This document shows, one piece after another, positions 42,700-53,213 of a DNA stretch of 64,000 nucleotides. The position numbers were made by a program, and so were the translations under genes. The notes under the pieces were generated by a model, which saw only the letters and a list, made by a program, of their open reading frames with translations, was not told where the DNA came from and made no database searches. Source of the DNA: Rana temporaria (taxonomy: Eukaryota > Chordata > Amphibia > Anura > Ranidae); contig NC_053499.1 in the NCBI RefSeq assembly GCF_905171775.1, forward strand, positions 79,762,315-79,826,314, given 5' to 3'. Every line of letters begins with the position of its first letter. Positions within the stretch are counted from its first letter, which is position 1.

Positions 42700-42958
42700 T
42701 TAGACTGCATAAGATAGCATCAAACAGCAAGGTCGTCATGGAGGCCTTCCCTTCTCAGGATTATGCCAGTGACTTCAAAGATCTGGACTAAGCTACAGAC
42801 TCCCTTCCTATGCAACGCAGTCTAGGACTCAACTGGGACCTCAATACTGACACCCTTACATTTCAGGTCGACCAAGAGCCAAAACCCTTCACTCGGCGAG
42901 GTGTCTTATCCACCATCAACAGCCTGTATGATCCACTCGGGTTTGCAGAACCGATGAC
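42700..42958 (+). pseudogene. BEL RT thumb and connection region
   Basis: After a stop at 42790 the frame reads SLGLNWDLNTDTLTFQVDQ, then RRGVLSTINSLYDPLGFAEPM, the conserved BEL 'R..LS....YDPLG' pattern. It is interrupted at 42958 by the hAT-like element and resumes at 45385. Confidence 0.85.
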
Positions 42959-43138
42959 CAGGGCCGTCTTACTGAGCGGGCACCCCTGGGCACAGCCCGG
43001 GGGCCCCAATTCACCTGGGCCCCAGCAGAGCTGGACATCAGAACTGGACACATGGCACTAGCCGGGGCCCCAGGGGAGTGTCAGTTGGTGCGCTGAATGA
43101 GTAGTGTGCTGCGGATGTTCCGCGAGCGGAGGAAGGTG

Positions 43139-43210
43139 TTTCTGGTGCTGTGGAGAGCCTTAGTTAGCTGGAAGATACCAGCTAACTAAGGCTCTCCACA
43201 GCACCAGAAA
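43139..43210. repeat. 33-bp hairpin in hAT-3
   Basis: Bases 43139-43171 and 43178-43210 are exact reverse complements around the loop aagata. Outer imperfect arms (gcggatgttccgcgagcgg against ctcgcggaacatcc) extend the fold to about 43105-43255. Confidence 0.9.
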
Positions 43211-43539
43211 GTTCAGCAACACGTTCCGTCGCTCGCGGAACATCCGTAGCACACCCGGGAATGGCCAGGAAACCCGTAGCTTCTCCTCTCCTCCCCCTCC
43301 TTTCCAGGCTGCCTGCGGAGCCGCTCCATCCTCACTGCTCAATGTGCAGTGACAAGCAGGGAGGTGTGGCCGTCCTAGAAGGGATCCCCCACGCTGCTCC
43401 ATGCCCTTCTCCCGCCCCTCTCTCCCTGCATGTCTGTGAAGGGGATGAGGGGGGAGATTAAAGAGTCAAAGACTACAAGACTAAGAGAAGTCACTGACTG
43501 AGAGCCCCCAGGGACCATTCAAGTAAGTGAGCACTGTGA

Positions 43540-45005
43540 CCAGACCCCCCCTCCTTCTCTCCCCCCTCCCTTCTCCCCCTTCCTTCTCCCTCGCCTTCCT
43601 TTTCTCCCCCACCTCCCCCTTCTCTCCCCCACCTCCAACTTCTCTCCCCCCTTCCCCCCTTCCTTCTCCCCTTTCCCCCCTTCCCTTTCTTCTCCCTCGC
43701 CTTCCCTTTCCCCCCCCCCTTCTCTCCCCTTCCTTCTCCCTAGCCTCCCTTCTCTCCCTCCCTTCTCCCCCCTCCCCTTCTTTCTCCCTCACCTTCCCTC
43801 TCTCTCCCACCTCCCCCTTCTCTCCCCCTCCCCTTCCTTCTACCTCCCTTCTTTCTCTCCCCCACCCCCCCCTTCTCTCCCCTCCTTCTCCCCCCTTCTT
43901 TCTCTCCCCTCTTCCTTCTCCCTCACCTTCCTTCTCTCCCCTCCTTCCTTCCCCCCTCCCTCTCCCTCCCCCTCTCCTTCCCCTTCCTTCTCTCCCCTCT
44001 TCCTTCTCCCTCGCCTTCCTTCTCTCCCCCACCTCCCCCCTTCTCTCCCTCTCACCTTCCTTCTCCCCCTCATTCTCTCCCCCCTTTCTTTCCCCTCCCC
44101 TTCCTTCTCCCCCTTTTCCCCCCTTCCTTCTCTCCCCTCTTCCTTATCCCTCGCCTTCCTTCTCCCCCTCCCCTTCCGTCTCCCCCTCCTTCCCCCCCTC
44201 CTTCTCCCTCGCCTTCCCTTTCTCTCCCACCCCCTTCCCTCCTTCCTCCCTCCCCTTCCTTCTCCCCCTCCTCCCCCCCCTCCTTCCCCTTCCTTCTCCC
44301 TCGCCTTCCCTCTCTCCCCCACCTCCCCTCTTCCTTCTCCCTCCTCCCCTTCCTTCTCCCTCGCCTTCTTCCTCTCCCCCACCCCCCTTCTCCCCCTTCC
44401 TTCTCTCCCCTCTTCCTTCTCCCTCGCCTTCCTTCTCTCACCCACCTCCCCCCTTCTCTCCCCCTCACCTTCCTTCTCCCCCTCATTCTCTCCCCCCTTT
44501 CTTTCCCCCTCCCCTTCCTTCTCCCCCCTTCTTTCTCTCCCCCTCCCCCTCATTCTCTCCCCCCTTTCTTTCCCCCTCCCCTTCCTTCTCCCCCTTTCTC
44601 CCCCTTCCTTCTCTCCCCTCTTCCTTCTCCCTCGCCTTCTTTCTCTCCCCCACCTCCCCCTTCCTTCTCCCCCTCTTCCTTCTCCCCCTCCCCTTCCTTC
44701 TCCCCCCTTCCTTCTCCCTCTTCCTTCTCCCTCGCATTCCTTCTCTCCCCCACCTCCCCCCTTCTCTCCCTCTTCCTTCCCCCTCCCCTTCCTTCTCCCC
44801 TGTTCCTTCCCTCTCCCCCTTACTTCTCCCCCATCCTTCTCTCCCCTCTTTCTTCTCCCTCAACCTTCCTTGACTCCCCCTTCTTTCTTTCCCCCTCCTT
44901 CTCCCCCTCGCTCCTCTTTTTTCCCACTTTCCTTCTCTCCCCCACCTCCCCCCTTCCTTCTACCTCCCTCTTTCTTCTTCCTCCCCCCCATCCTTCTCCC
45001 CCCAT
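43540..45005. repeat. polypyrimidine low-complexity tract
   Basis: About 1.46 kb is almost entirely C and T, built from ccttctccctcgccttcc-like and ctctcccccacctcccc-like variants. The resulting 448-residue open frame on + and several Arg/Gly/Glu frames on - are composition artefacts. Confidence 0.95.
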
Positions 45006-45270
45006 TCCAGACATGCTGAATCTGGTGGCAAGGGGTGGGTGGCAAGTGACACGCTGAATCTGGTGACAGGTGACTATGGCAAGTAACACGCTGACTCTGG
45101 TGACAGTGGCAAGTAACACGCTGAATCTGGTGACAGTGCAAGTAACACGCTGATCTGGAGACAGTGGCAAGTGACACACTGAATTTTGTGGCAAGTGACA
45201 CGCTGAATTTGGTGGCAAGTGACACGCGAATCTGGTGACAGGGGACGGTGGCAAGTGACACCACTGTAAA
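45005..45270. repeat. minisatellite (gacacgctgaatctggtg)
   Basis: About eight to ten diverged copies of ggcaagtgacacgctgaatc-tggtgacag, with units of roughly 24-33 bp. Confidence 0.85.
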
Positions 45271-45384
45271 GTAGAAATATTGTACTTCCATTCTTGAGAG
45301 TAGGTGCGTAATTGGGGTCAACCTTGTAGGGGCCCCATAGCATTACTTTGCCCAGGGGCCCATGATGCTATTAAGATGGCCCTG

Positions 45385-45945
45385 CCGAATGACCATCCAA
45401 GGTAAGATTCTGCTTAGAGAGCTTACTGCAGACACCATGTGATTGGGATTCTCCACTACGCTCCATGGGTAACATGGAGAGACTCTTTAAAGACTTTATC
45501 TAACCAACACATACATAGACCATGCACCCACTTTCCTCCTGAAAGGGTTCAGTCTAGAAAGTTATGTGTATTCTGCGATGCTTCAGTCAAATCAATAGGA
45601 GCAGTAACCTACCTCAAGTCAGTAGACATCGAGGGCCAAATTCATATTGGGTTTGTTATGGGCAAGGCCAAGCTAGCACCATGTCCTGAAACCCACCATT
45701 CCAAGATTGAAACCTTGTGCTGCTGTACTAGCAGTAGAAACTAGCAGAACTTGTTACATCTAAGATGGATATAGAACTCGGGGAGACAGGTTTTACACAG
45801 ACAGCAAGGTAGTGTTGGGCTACATTTACAACGAAAGTAGGAGATTCTATGTCTATGTACACAACAGAGTCCTAAGGATCAGGAAGTCTACACAGTCCCA
45901 CCCAGTGGCGTTATGTCTCAACTGATCATAACCCAACAGATCATG
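45385..45945 (+). pseudogene. BEL RNase H region
   Basis: The frame continues the RT connection. It then reads KLCVFCDASVKSIGAVTYL, the RNase H D-A-S motif. Further acidic and IPRLE-type segments follow in shifted frames near 45700-45740 (HSKIETLC, frameshifted), with FYTDSKVVLGYI near 45790-45830, which contains the TDS acid. Frame breaks at about 45740 and 45900. Confidence 0.75.
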
Positions 45946-46925
45946 CCACAAGGTCTGTGCCAGCATCCCGTCTCAAAGACACTACATTGCTCACAGGACC
46001 ACCCTTCCTGTACAAGTCAGTGCCTACCACTCCACAAAAGGAGACATATGAACTGTTAGAACCTGAATCTGACTCAGACATCCGTCCTCAGGTTTCCACA
46101 CTACATACAACAATTTCTAACCAACTGTTGGGATCCGAGCGCTTTTATGGGTTCTCCACTTGGAAGTCCTTACAAAGAGCTACAGCTTGCTTGGTTCACA
46201 TAGCCAGATCCTTTAAAGGTATCCCTACAAGTCAAGTTGTTGCAAAGGTTGGCATTATTGTCACAAGCCATATACAGTAGATGAGCTCACAGAAGCAAAA
46301 AATGTAATCATCCTCTGTATCCAACAAGAGACTTATGCACTAACACTAGAATGCCTTCAAAATAACAAGAGCATTCCAAAGAGCTGTCCTCTAAGGAAAC
46401 TCAACCCCTTTATAGACAATGAAGACTGTTAAGAGTTGGAGGGCACATCTCAAATGCAGGACTTGATAGTGGTGAAAGCAATCCTGTCATAATACCAAAT
46501 AACCATGTTGCTTCTTTACTTGTGGAACACTACCACACACAGACAAAACATCAAGGACGTTTGTTCACGGAAGGAGCCTTGTGTACGGCTGGACTCTGGA
46601 TAGTGGGAGCAAAGAGACTTAAAGTCGAGGTGATCACAGCTCCTTCTGTCAATCTGGACCCAAAGGACTTATACAGATGTCAATGGAAAAGAGTACAAGT
46701 GTTAGCCAACACCTTTTGGAACAAGTGGAAGAACAATACTTGTCTAATCTACAGACCAGGAACAAATGGCAAGTCAGCAAGGCCCAAACTTAGAGCCTGG
46801 TGCCATTGTTCTCATGAAAGACTCTCAATCAAGGAGAATGAGTGGCCTTTGGGTCTGATAACCCAAGAGTTTCCAAGTGAAGATTAGACACGTCAGGAAA
46901 GTTGAACTCAAAGTCATTAGGCAAG
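45946..46925 (+). pseudogene. BEL integrase, zinc domain and C-terminus only
   Basis: The N-terminal region is encoded at 45957-46280. The zinc-binding His-His region appears as HVASLLVEHYHTQTKHQGR (near 46500-46560). Directly after GAKRL (about 46620) the frame jumps to the C-terminal region, DLYRCQWKRVQVLANTFWNKW, so the catalytic D-D-E core of about 200 residues is missing. Stops occur near 46278, 46430 and 46885. Confidence 0.7.
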
Positions 46926-47024
46926 GCCAGCCTAAACTTTTCCTCAGACCCGTTCCGAACTTGTTTTGTTACTCTCCTCCGGAGTGCCATGATGTGGGGT
47001 ATCCATGGGAAACCAGGCGGGGAG

Positions 47025-47517
47025 TGTCATGCCTTCATTAAATAAGGCTCATAGTCTTCATTGACTTTAGTCAATTGAATTAAATCAATGCTACCATCTA
47101 TTGGACATTTTGTTTAACTGCAACCATTTCCATTTCAATTCAGTTAGAATAGCTGGTTAGTTTTGGTCCATGCAAGCCTCCGTATTTCCTTCCCAGAATG
47201 CTTTGCACCATCTTCAGGCCTTTCTTTCCATTTTCTCCTTGGAAGAAAGCACATGTCTGCTAAGTTCTATCCCACGTTAGCCATACCGATCCAATCTCCG
47301 GTACGGTTTATCTTTGTGTCTCTAGCTAGGTAGTTAGGGATACTCTAATTGTGTGATTATTTACTAATTGTAACTTGTTTGTATCTGTTTCAGTTTTACT
47401 CTATCTTGTACTAATAAAAGTTCATAAGGATTCTGCACCTACTGGAATGCATTGGTATGAGAAGAGTTATCAGTGTGCCCGAATACACATCAGTCACGTG
47501 TAGTGAGGGGCATAACA
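47025..47517 (+). repeat. BEL 3' LTR
   Basis: Starts tgtcatgccttcatt and ends gaggggcataaca, like the 5' LTR. The purine-rich ccaggcggggag just before it is the probable polypurine tract. It carries about 25 bp (near 47218-47245) absent from the 5' LTR. Confidence 0.9.
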
Positions 47518-48285
47518 GTAATACCTATGCATTACTTCAAGTGGGTACACCTTTTCAGTACCGGATTTATCTGGGCACATAAACAACCAAGGATTGGAAG
47601 GTCTTTTTTGACCCTCCCTAATCAATATGGTGGGTTGGCCGTACCTGATATGGTATAAATACTATAAGGCTGTCCACATAGACCGTCAAATCAGTTGGTG
47701 CCAGCATAAGGACTTAAAAATATGGCCAGGGCTCTAGAACAGGCACAGAGAAATGTGTTGCTACATAGGGCCCCCCTGGTGTTATAAGGATCTTCCATTA
47801 AGGCACACCCTGTGATAGGACCCACGCTGCATCACTGTGCAGGGCTTATTTCTAAGGGTAAGCTTTCATTAATAGAATCCCCATTTTAGGGAGCCTGCAA
47901 TTTGCCCCAGGGCTGCGGAAGGGGACCTTTGATATTTTGAAGGATCAGGGGCTATACCAGGTCTCCGACTTTATGTAATCAGGAGCTTGGCCCACGTTTC
48001 AAACATTGGACCTCCAGAACGGCCCTTTATCAGTTGGACTTTGGCGAGAGGCCCAATTAAGAGATTTCTTGCAAACTCTACCTGTTCCTGCTGTTTTTGA
48101 ATGTAATTTATCTCCTTTTGAAGAATAATGCATTGAGAGAGGACCATTCTCACATACTCTTTGGAACATATACGCCTTGGTGGCTGCACCTCCGGAGGAT
48201 TTTCAATTATAATTTTTTCAAAGATGGGGAATTGGAGTTGAATAAGACTTTTCCGGAGGAATAGCATACTAACTTAATACATTTT
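47518..48285 (+). pseudogene. L1-5 ORF2, segment after the BEL insertion
   Basis: The L1 frame resumes directly at the TSD with HYFKWVHLFSTGFIWAHKQP and RSFLTLPNQYGGLAVPD (about 47528-47655), typical of the region after the RT thumb. Downstream, in several frames, are RPFISW-type and FSKMGNWS-like pieces to about 48260. Multiple stops. Confidence 0.7.
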
Positions 48286-48459
48286 AAAATAAATCTACCA
48301 ATATACAATAAAGTTAAATAGTAGCACTGAAAGTTGTAATGGCACACACATGTAAAGCACCCAAGGTGATATAGTGTAGAGGTATTAAACTAATAGTCAT
48401 AAGTTATGTCATAATCAGACTGTCATTAATATGCGTAGTCTCTCAGCTTACCTGTTTCC

Positions 48460-49040
48460 ATCTGTTCATTAGAGGCCTGACCCTGTTCTGGTTCCCTTTT
48501 TATCACTTCCTCTTCCTGTATGGCCCCCACCCAGGCCATCCCAGGAAGGTCTATATTTAACTGTTGCACTACAGGTCTGCAGTGCTGGTCAACAGTGTTG
48601 CTTTGCTTAAGTTCCTGTCTGCAGTGTGCTACTATTGTCTTCCTGTGTACCGTTTTTGGCTTGTCCCTGACTCCTCCTGTTTGCCTGTGCCCCTGACCTT
48701 TTGCCTGTCTCTTGGTTACCCTTTTCTGACAGTTGCCCTGACCTCAGCCTGCCCATCAGAGAGTCGCGACCTGGATCCAGCTGCGGCGAAGGCCATCCTC
48801 ACCACTAGGGGCTCTGGTGAACACAAAGCTGGGTCTTAGACTCCGCGCCCTGGGTGATCTTGGGTTTGCGCTTCCTCCCTGATAGCAGCAGTCGGCTATA
48901 GGGTTCCCTACCCTGAGGTGCATCCCTGACCCCAACGGGGTGCACTTGTCACCTGGCTACGGGTGACCTTACACAGACTCTCTGTTGCTGGCTCCAACTA
49001 ACACCACATGACCAAAGTGCCACTGCTTCCTGATTCAGAT
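48460..49040 (+). other. LTR-like non-coding block
   Basis: Repeated ctgtctgcagtgctgg and tgcctgtgcccctgacc motifs are followed by gcgacctggatccagctgcg and ccactaggggctctggtgaa. This resembles vertebrate LTRs with a C/T-rich U3 and a conserved R/U5-like part, but I found no TG...CA ends or duplication, so it stays provisional. Confidence 0.35.
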
Positions 49041-49208
49041 GTACACTCACTCAAGTTGCCTCACACTCGTGCTTTGGCAAAAAAAGCAGGCTTATAGTGA
49101 CATCCCATTGGATAGCAATCCAAAAATGGCTGTGAAATGTGGAGGAAAATGAGAGTCCAAATAGTGTGATGCCGTATAATAAAAGTATTTATTAAACCTA
49201 AAGCCTAA

Positions 49209-49649
49209 TGACGCGTACATACGGTTGTTTTTTGTCTTGTAAAAAACGTTGTTTTTTCTCATGAAAAAGGCAACGTATTTCAAACTTCATTTTAAAAAAC
49301 GACGTTGCCTACACACCATCGTTTTTTCAAAATGCTCTAGCAAAGCACGGTTACGTTCAGCACATACGGCGGCACTCTGTTCCATTCAAGCTTGCGTCAT
49401 AACTGCTTCTGAGCATGCGCGGGTTTAAAAAACGTTGTTTTAGCCCACACACGGTCCTTTTTTTATGACACAAAAAACAACGTTTTGAAAAACGACATCA
49501 AAAATTGAAGCTGTTCGAATTTTTATTTTTTTTTTCGTTTTTCAGAAGACATAAAACGACGTTTTTTCTCCACACACGGTCATTTTAAATGACGTTTTTA
49601 AAAATTTTGTTTTTTTTTCATCACAAAAAACGACCATGTGTATGCGGCA
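49209..49649. mobile_element. Harbinger-type MITE (TAA duplication)
   Basis: The ends tgacgcgtacatacggttgt and, on the other strand, tgccgcatacacatggtcgt are related. The flanking TAA occurs at 49206-49208 and 49650-49652. The interior is rich in acgttgttttt and its complement, so it can fold extensively. Confidence 0.75.
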
Positions 49650-49704
49650 TAATGGTTGTACACTTACCAGAAGGCAATAAAATATCACATTTGATATTGT
49701 ATTA

Positions 49705-50120
49705 TGCCCTGTACACACGATCGGTTTGTCTGATGAAAATGAACTGATGGATTTTTTCATCAGATATCCGATGAAGCTGACTTTCATCAGTCTTGCCTAC
49801 ACACCATTGGTTAAAAATCCGATCTTGTCCAACGCGGTGATGTAAAACACAACAACGTGCAGGAAAAAATTAAGTTCAATGCTTCCGAGCACGGTCGTTT
49901 TTTGTCTTGTATTCTGAGCATGCATGGATTTTTTGACCGATAGAAAAAAAACGATCGTCTGTGGGGAAATCTATCGTTTTTTTAACCATACGAAAAATTT
50001 AAAATGGGTTCTATTTTTTTTCACCGATGGGGAAAAAACTGTTGGGGCCCACACACAATTGGTTCGTCCGATGAAACGGTCCGTTTTCATCAGACGAAAA
50101 CCGATCGTGTGTACAGGGCA
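49705..50120. mobile_element. Harbinger-type MITE (TTA duplication)
   Basis: Near-perfect inverted ends: tgccctgtacacacgatcgg at 49705 and the exact complement ending at 50120. Both continue into a gatgaaaa/ttttcatc motif. TTA lies on both sides (49702-49704, 50121-50123). A second set of gatgaaa motifs near 49730-49790 forms an inner repeat. Confidence 0.85.
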
Positions 50121-50274
50121 TTAGATGCCAGAAATATGCAAGTTGCGGCAGACATCAGAAATGCTCCAAATCTCACCCGACCTGACCTCCTTGTCAAAAC
50201 ACACAGAAAATTTCACTTCTGGTTGCTTTACAGCCATGCACCGACAGTTTCGTCATAGCGACTTCGTCCTGGGA

Positions 50275-51071
50275 TAATACATTTTGTATTTGAAACCTCA
50301 ATCTGCACAAAAGTGCAGGAAAAAAAACTTTAAGATCTTCTCCCAATGGCTATCATCCTCCTATAGATATTTTCCAAACACCTCTAATAGATGCTGGGGT
50401 TGTCAGGAGGCTACTACATATTTTTCTGGTCATGCTCTAGAATTGAGGGCTTCTTGGGGAGAGGTCTGTAGGATCATTAAAAAATTCAGTGACTGCAAGA
50501 TCCTTGAAGACCCACCTTTTTCCTCCTTGACAACTTTAAAATTTCTGTTACGACATACAAAAATTCCATCTTGTGCCAGCTTTAGATTGCGGCTAAATCT
50601 TCCATTCCCCTTACCTGGAGGATTTGTTTGGACCAACCACGACCGAATCGAGAGATATATTCAAAAACATGATCTTCATGGAACTTTTTTATTAATTCAG
50701 AGGAGGCAAGGAAGCTCATTGATGTGAATTTTGCTAACTGAAGGAGTGAATCTACTAGCTAGACTGGCTCTTTGATGGGGAGAGAAAAAGTGAGGGAGAA
50801 GATGGAGGGCCCCTGCTTATGTGTTGGGATATTGCAGGATTCTGAACCTGGTGGTAGATTCCTTTTTTGAGCTTATGACCAGGATTAGAAAGTAATTCTG
50901 ATTGATATAATTAATTACAGATTAAGTTGTTGGATACTGTAGATCTGTTTTAATTTTCTAGATATGTGCTCTGTGTACATGATATTGTTTTGTAGTGCGG
51001 ATATCAATCTCTCAGTTATGTATGTTTTCTTTATGGAAGGTGTCTTACTTTTTTCCTTCTGAAATAAAAGA
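50275..51071 (+). pseudogene. L1-5 ORF2 C-terminus and 3'UTR
   Basis: The encoded YRYFPNTSNRCWGCQEATTYF is the C-terminal Cys-rich motif (50365-50425), followed by a leucine-rich segment to the stop at about 50725. The 3'UTR ends with gaaataaaagataa near 51070. The Harbinger MITE begins just after. Confidence 0.75.
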
Positions 51072-51803
51072 TAATAGCCCAGATTCTCAAAGGGCTTACG
51101 ACGGCGCAAACGCCATGTACGCCGTCGTAAGTCCCTAATCTGGGCCATCGTATCTATGCGACTGATTCTTAGAATCAGTTACGCATATATATCAATTAGA
51201 TCCGACAGGCGTAAGGCTCTTACGCTGTCGGATCTTAAATGCTTTTTTTTTTGCCGCTAGGTGTCGTTTTCCCCCGTTGAGTATGCAAAATTAGCTAGAT
51301 ACGCGAATTCCCGAACGTACGCAGCGGTCGACGCAGAGAAGTTACGATGTTTACGTTAGGTTTGCGCAGCGTAAAGTTGCCCCTGCTATATGAGGGCAAC
51401 CAATGTTAAGTATGGGCCGTCGTTCCCGTGTTGAAATTTAAAAATTTACGTTGTTTGCGTAAGTCGTCCGTGAATGGGGCTGGACGCCATTTACGTTCCG
51501 TCGAAAACCAATGACATCCTTGCGACGTCATTTGCAGCAATGCACCCTGGGATATTTTCCAGATGGCGCGATGGCGCAGTACGTTCGGCGCAGGAACACG
51601 CTTAATTTAAATGCTCCACGCCCCCTACCCAGCTAATTTGAATTATGCGGGCTTGCGCGGGGTGATTTAGGCTACGCCGCCGCAACTTTACAGGCAAGTG
51701 CTTTGTGAATAAAGCACTTGCCTGTAAAACTTGCGGCGGCGTAACGTAAATGACATGCGTTACGCCGCCGCAGAGATACGCCGGAATCTACGAGAATCTG
51801 GCC
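51072..51803. mobile_element. Harbinger-type MITE, gcccagattctc ends
   Basis: The ends are gcccagattctcaaaggg and, on the other strand, gggccagattctcgtag. Both are followed by ttacgacggcg/ttacgccggcg-type subterminal repeats, similar to the large Harbinger at 5983. The flanks contain TAA on both sides. A second inverted block lies at 51690-51740 (aagcacttgcctgtaaa). No ORF. Confidence 0.75.
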
Positions 51804-52355
51804 CAATAAGTCAAAAAGTAGCAAAGCATTTCAGGGGCCGAAAAAAATCAGGGGCCGACAGGGGACATATCAGTAATCATGATAAATATTAATAAAAAGT
51901 AAATCATTACCTATTAATTAAAAGTTAAGAACGAATAAATTGTATTTATGTTGAAATTGATTTAAAAGAATAGTTGGAATGGTGCAAATCGGTTGGTTGA
52001 GTGCCAGCACATGAAGGAATATATAATGATTTACTTTTGACAACAGGAAGATAAAAAGGTAGTCAACGCATTTTGAAGGGCCAAATAAATAATCCCCCTT
52101 CATTAGAGCTGAAACTAGACATTCAAGTAATCATATACATATAAATAAATGTATAAATTAATTAGAATGTGTAGAATTATAAAGGTAGAATGTTGTATAG
52201 TTTTTGTGTTCTGGTGCCTGTGATTGACTCATGAGTCCTATTTTAATTGTTTTTTAGTCTTTTTTATCTAATAATTTTTTAACATTAGTTTTACAATTAT
52301 TGCCATTCCTTTGATCTTAACCTATTATTATTATCATGATTTTTTTTTATAATCT

Positions 52356-52420
<65 letters not shown>

Positions 52421-52700
52421 ATATAATAATATATATAAAAAATTATAAAAAAATCATGATAATAATAATAGGTTAAGATCAAAGGAATGGCAATAATTGT
52501 AAATATATTTATCGTTGTTCCTGCAGTGTCTTGTTTTATCCCTGATGGAGGGATAGTTTGGCCCCAAGAAACACGTTTGGTGCCTCAATTTTATTTGCAA
52601 TAAATGAGTATGAATTTCTTAAGGAAAAAAAGAAAAAAATATATAATAAAAACACTTAATAAAAAATAAACAAAAAAATACCTAGATCAAGGTTTGATCT
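51804..52700. other. AT-rich region with Penelope-like terminal motifs in both orientations
   Basis: No gene. On the - strand, ctctaatgaagggggattat with aatgcgttgac (52066-52106) resembles the 'gatgaag...gaaacgcgtt' signature of Penelope-like termini. On the + strand, ccctgatggagggatagt with gaaacacgtttgg (52540-52582) is the same kind of motif. The two face away from a large AT palindrome at 52291-52502. The family assignment is inference. Confidence 0.5.
52291..52502. repeat. AT-rich palindrome with (TA)n centre
   Basis: Left arm from 52291 (ttacaattattgccattcct) and right arm ending at 52502 are reverse complements for about 55 bp exactly, then with small gaps into the (TA)n core at 52357-52437. 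Confidence 0.9.
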
Positions 52701-53213
52701 AGGTCAATGCCAGAGTTAATGTTTGGGTCAAGGTCAGGATCAAAGTTCAGGGTCAGTGTTTTTTTTTGGGGCGGAGGCAGAATTATTATATTTTTATTAT
52801 TGTCAGTTAGTGCCAGTGCGATTTAGGTGGGATAAAAACAAGCAAAATGCACACTATTGTTTTTGGGCTTTACTACGGGTACATACAACACCTAACATAC
52901 ACATATGTGGTATTGCTGCGATCATCAGGAGCAGGAGAATTTATTTTGGGTTGTTCTTTGGTGGTAGGTCATGGTAGTATCAAGAAATATACAGAAAAAA
53001 ACAATATTGGGCCAGTTTTACCTTTATAATAAAAAAAGAGATATCCATTACCATTTACCACCAAAAGAAAGCCCAATTTGTCCTGAAAAAAAAAAAACAA
53101 GGTATAATCCACCTGGATGCACAAAGTAGTTGTGGTGATACGTACAGTTTTACTAACACATGTCAAAGTCACAAAATTGGGTTTAGGCATTTTGATTTGT
53201 TTTACCTTTAGGC
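52700..53213. other. dispersed frog-type repeat, unassigned superfamily
   Basis: Non-coding. It contains a taccaccaaaagaaagccca motif that recurs in variant form at 54595-54620 and a tgtcaaagtcacaaaattg motif near 53160. It is interrupted at about 53214 by a MITE. Similar repeats are common in ranid frogs from memory; no class can be given. Confidence 0.4.

Larger units (their letters stand above)
42959..45384. mobile_element. hAT-like element hAT-3 with hairpin and low-complexity core
   Basis: The ends are cagggccgtcttactgagcg and, on the other strand, cagggccatcttaatagcat, with further similarity over about 50 bp. The flanks ccgatgac (42951-42958) and ccgaatgac (45385-45393) fit an 8-bp duplication with one later insertion. 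Inside, in order, are a 33-bp perfect hairpin (43139-43210), a 1.4-kb pyrimidine tract (43540-45005) and a minisatellite of roughly 25-30 bp units (45005-45270). No transposase. Confidence 0.8.
37703..47517 (+). mobile_element. BEL/Pao LTR retrotransposon, complete ends, defective pol
   Basis: Two LTRs (37703-38173 and 47025-47517) bound gag and pol genes in the sense orientation, with the flanking 5-bp duplication GTAAT (37698-37702 and 47518-47522). A DUF1759-type Gag region, zinc knuckles, the LDDQSN-type protease and an RT with YVDD identify BEL/Pao. Three further insertions split it: a SINE, a Harbinger MITE and an hAT-like element. The integrase catalytic core is missing. Without the insertions the element is about 6.4 kb. 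Confidence 0.9.
48286..50274. mobile_element. composite insertion in L1-5 with 11-bp TSD
   Basis: Flanked by taatacatttt (48275-48285 and 50275-50285). Read on -, the first bases are cccaggacgaagtcgctatg followed by acgaaactgtcgg, a 'gacgaag...gacgaaac' motif like Penelope-like termini. It contains an LTR-like C/T-rich block (about 48460-49040) and two Harbinger-type MITEs (49209-49649, 49705-50120). The carrier may be a Penelope-like terminal fragment that was itself hit several times. Confidence 0.55.
35712..51071 (+). mobile_element. L1-5: L1-type LINE in four pieces
   Basis: Sense-strand L1 ORF2 sequence is spread over 35712-35871, 36915-37702, 47518-48285 and 50275-51071. The pieces are in order and separated by a candidate solo LTR, a BEL/Pao element and a composite insertion. 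Each junction shows a target duplication (4, 5 and 11 nt). The first two restore the L1 frame when the insertion is removed. The copy starts in the RT domain, so it is 5'-truncated. The 3'UTR ends in gaaataaaagataa near 51070. Confidence 0.8.

Noticed and set aside
42278..42710. ORFs of about 60-100 residues over the MITE in BEL
   Set aside because: They lie inside a palindromic MITE and mirror each other on both strands.
43527..44873. 448-residue open frame in the pyrimidine tract
   Set aside because: Pro/Ser/Leu/Phe-only composition from C/T-only DNA. The lack of stops follows from base composition.
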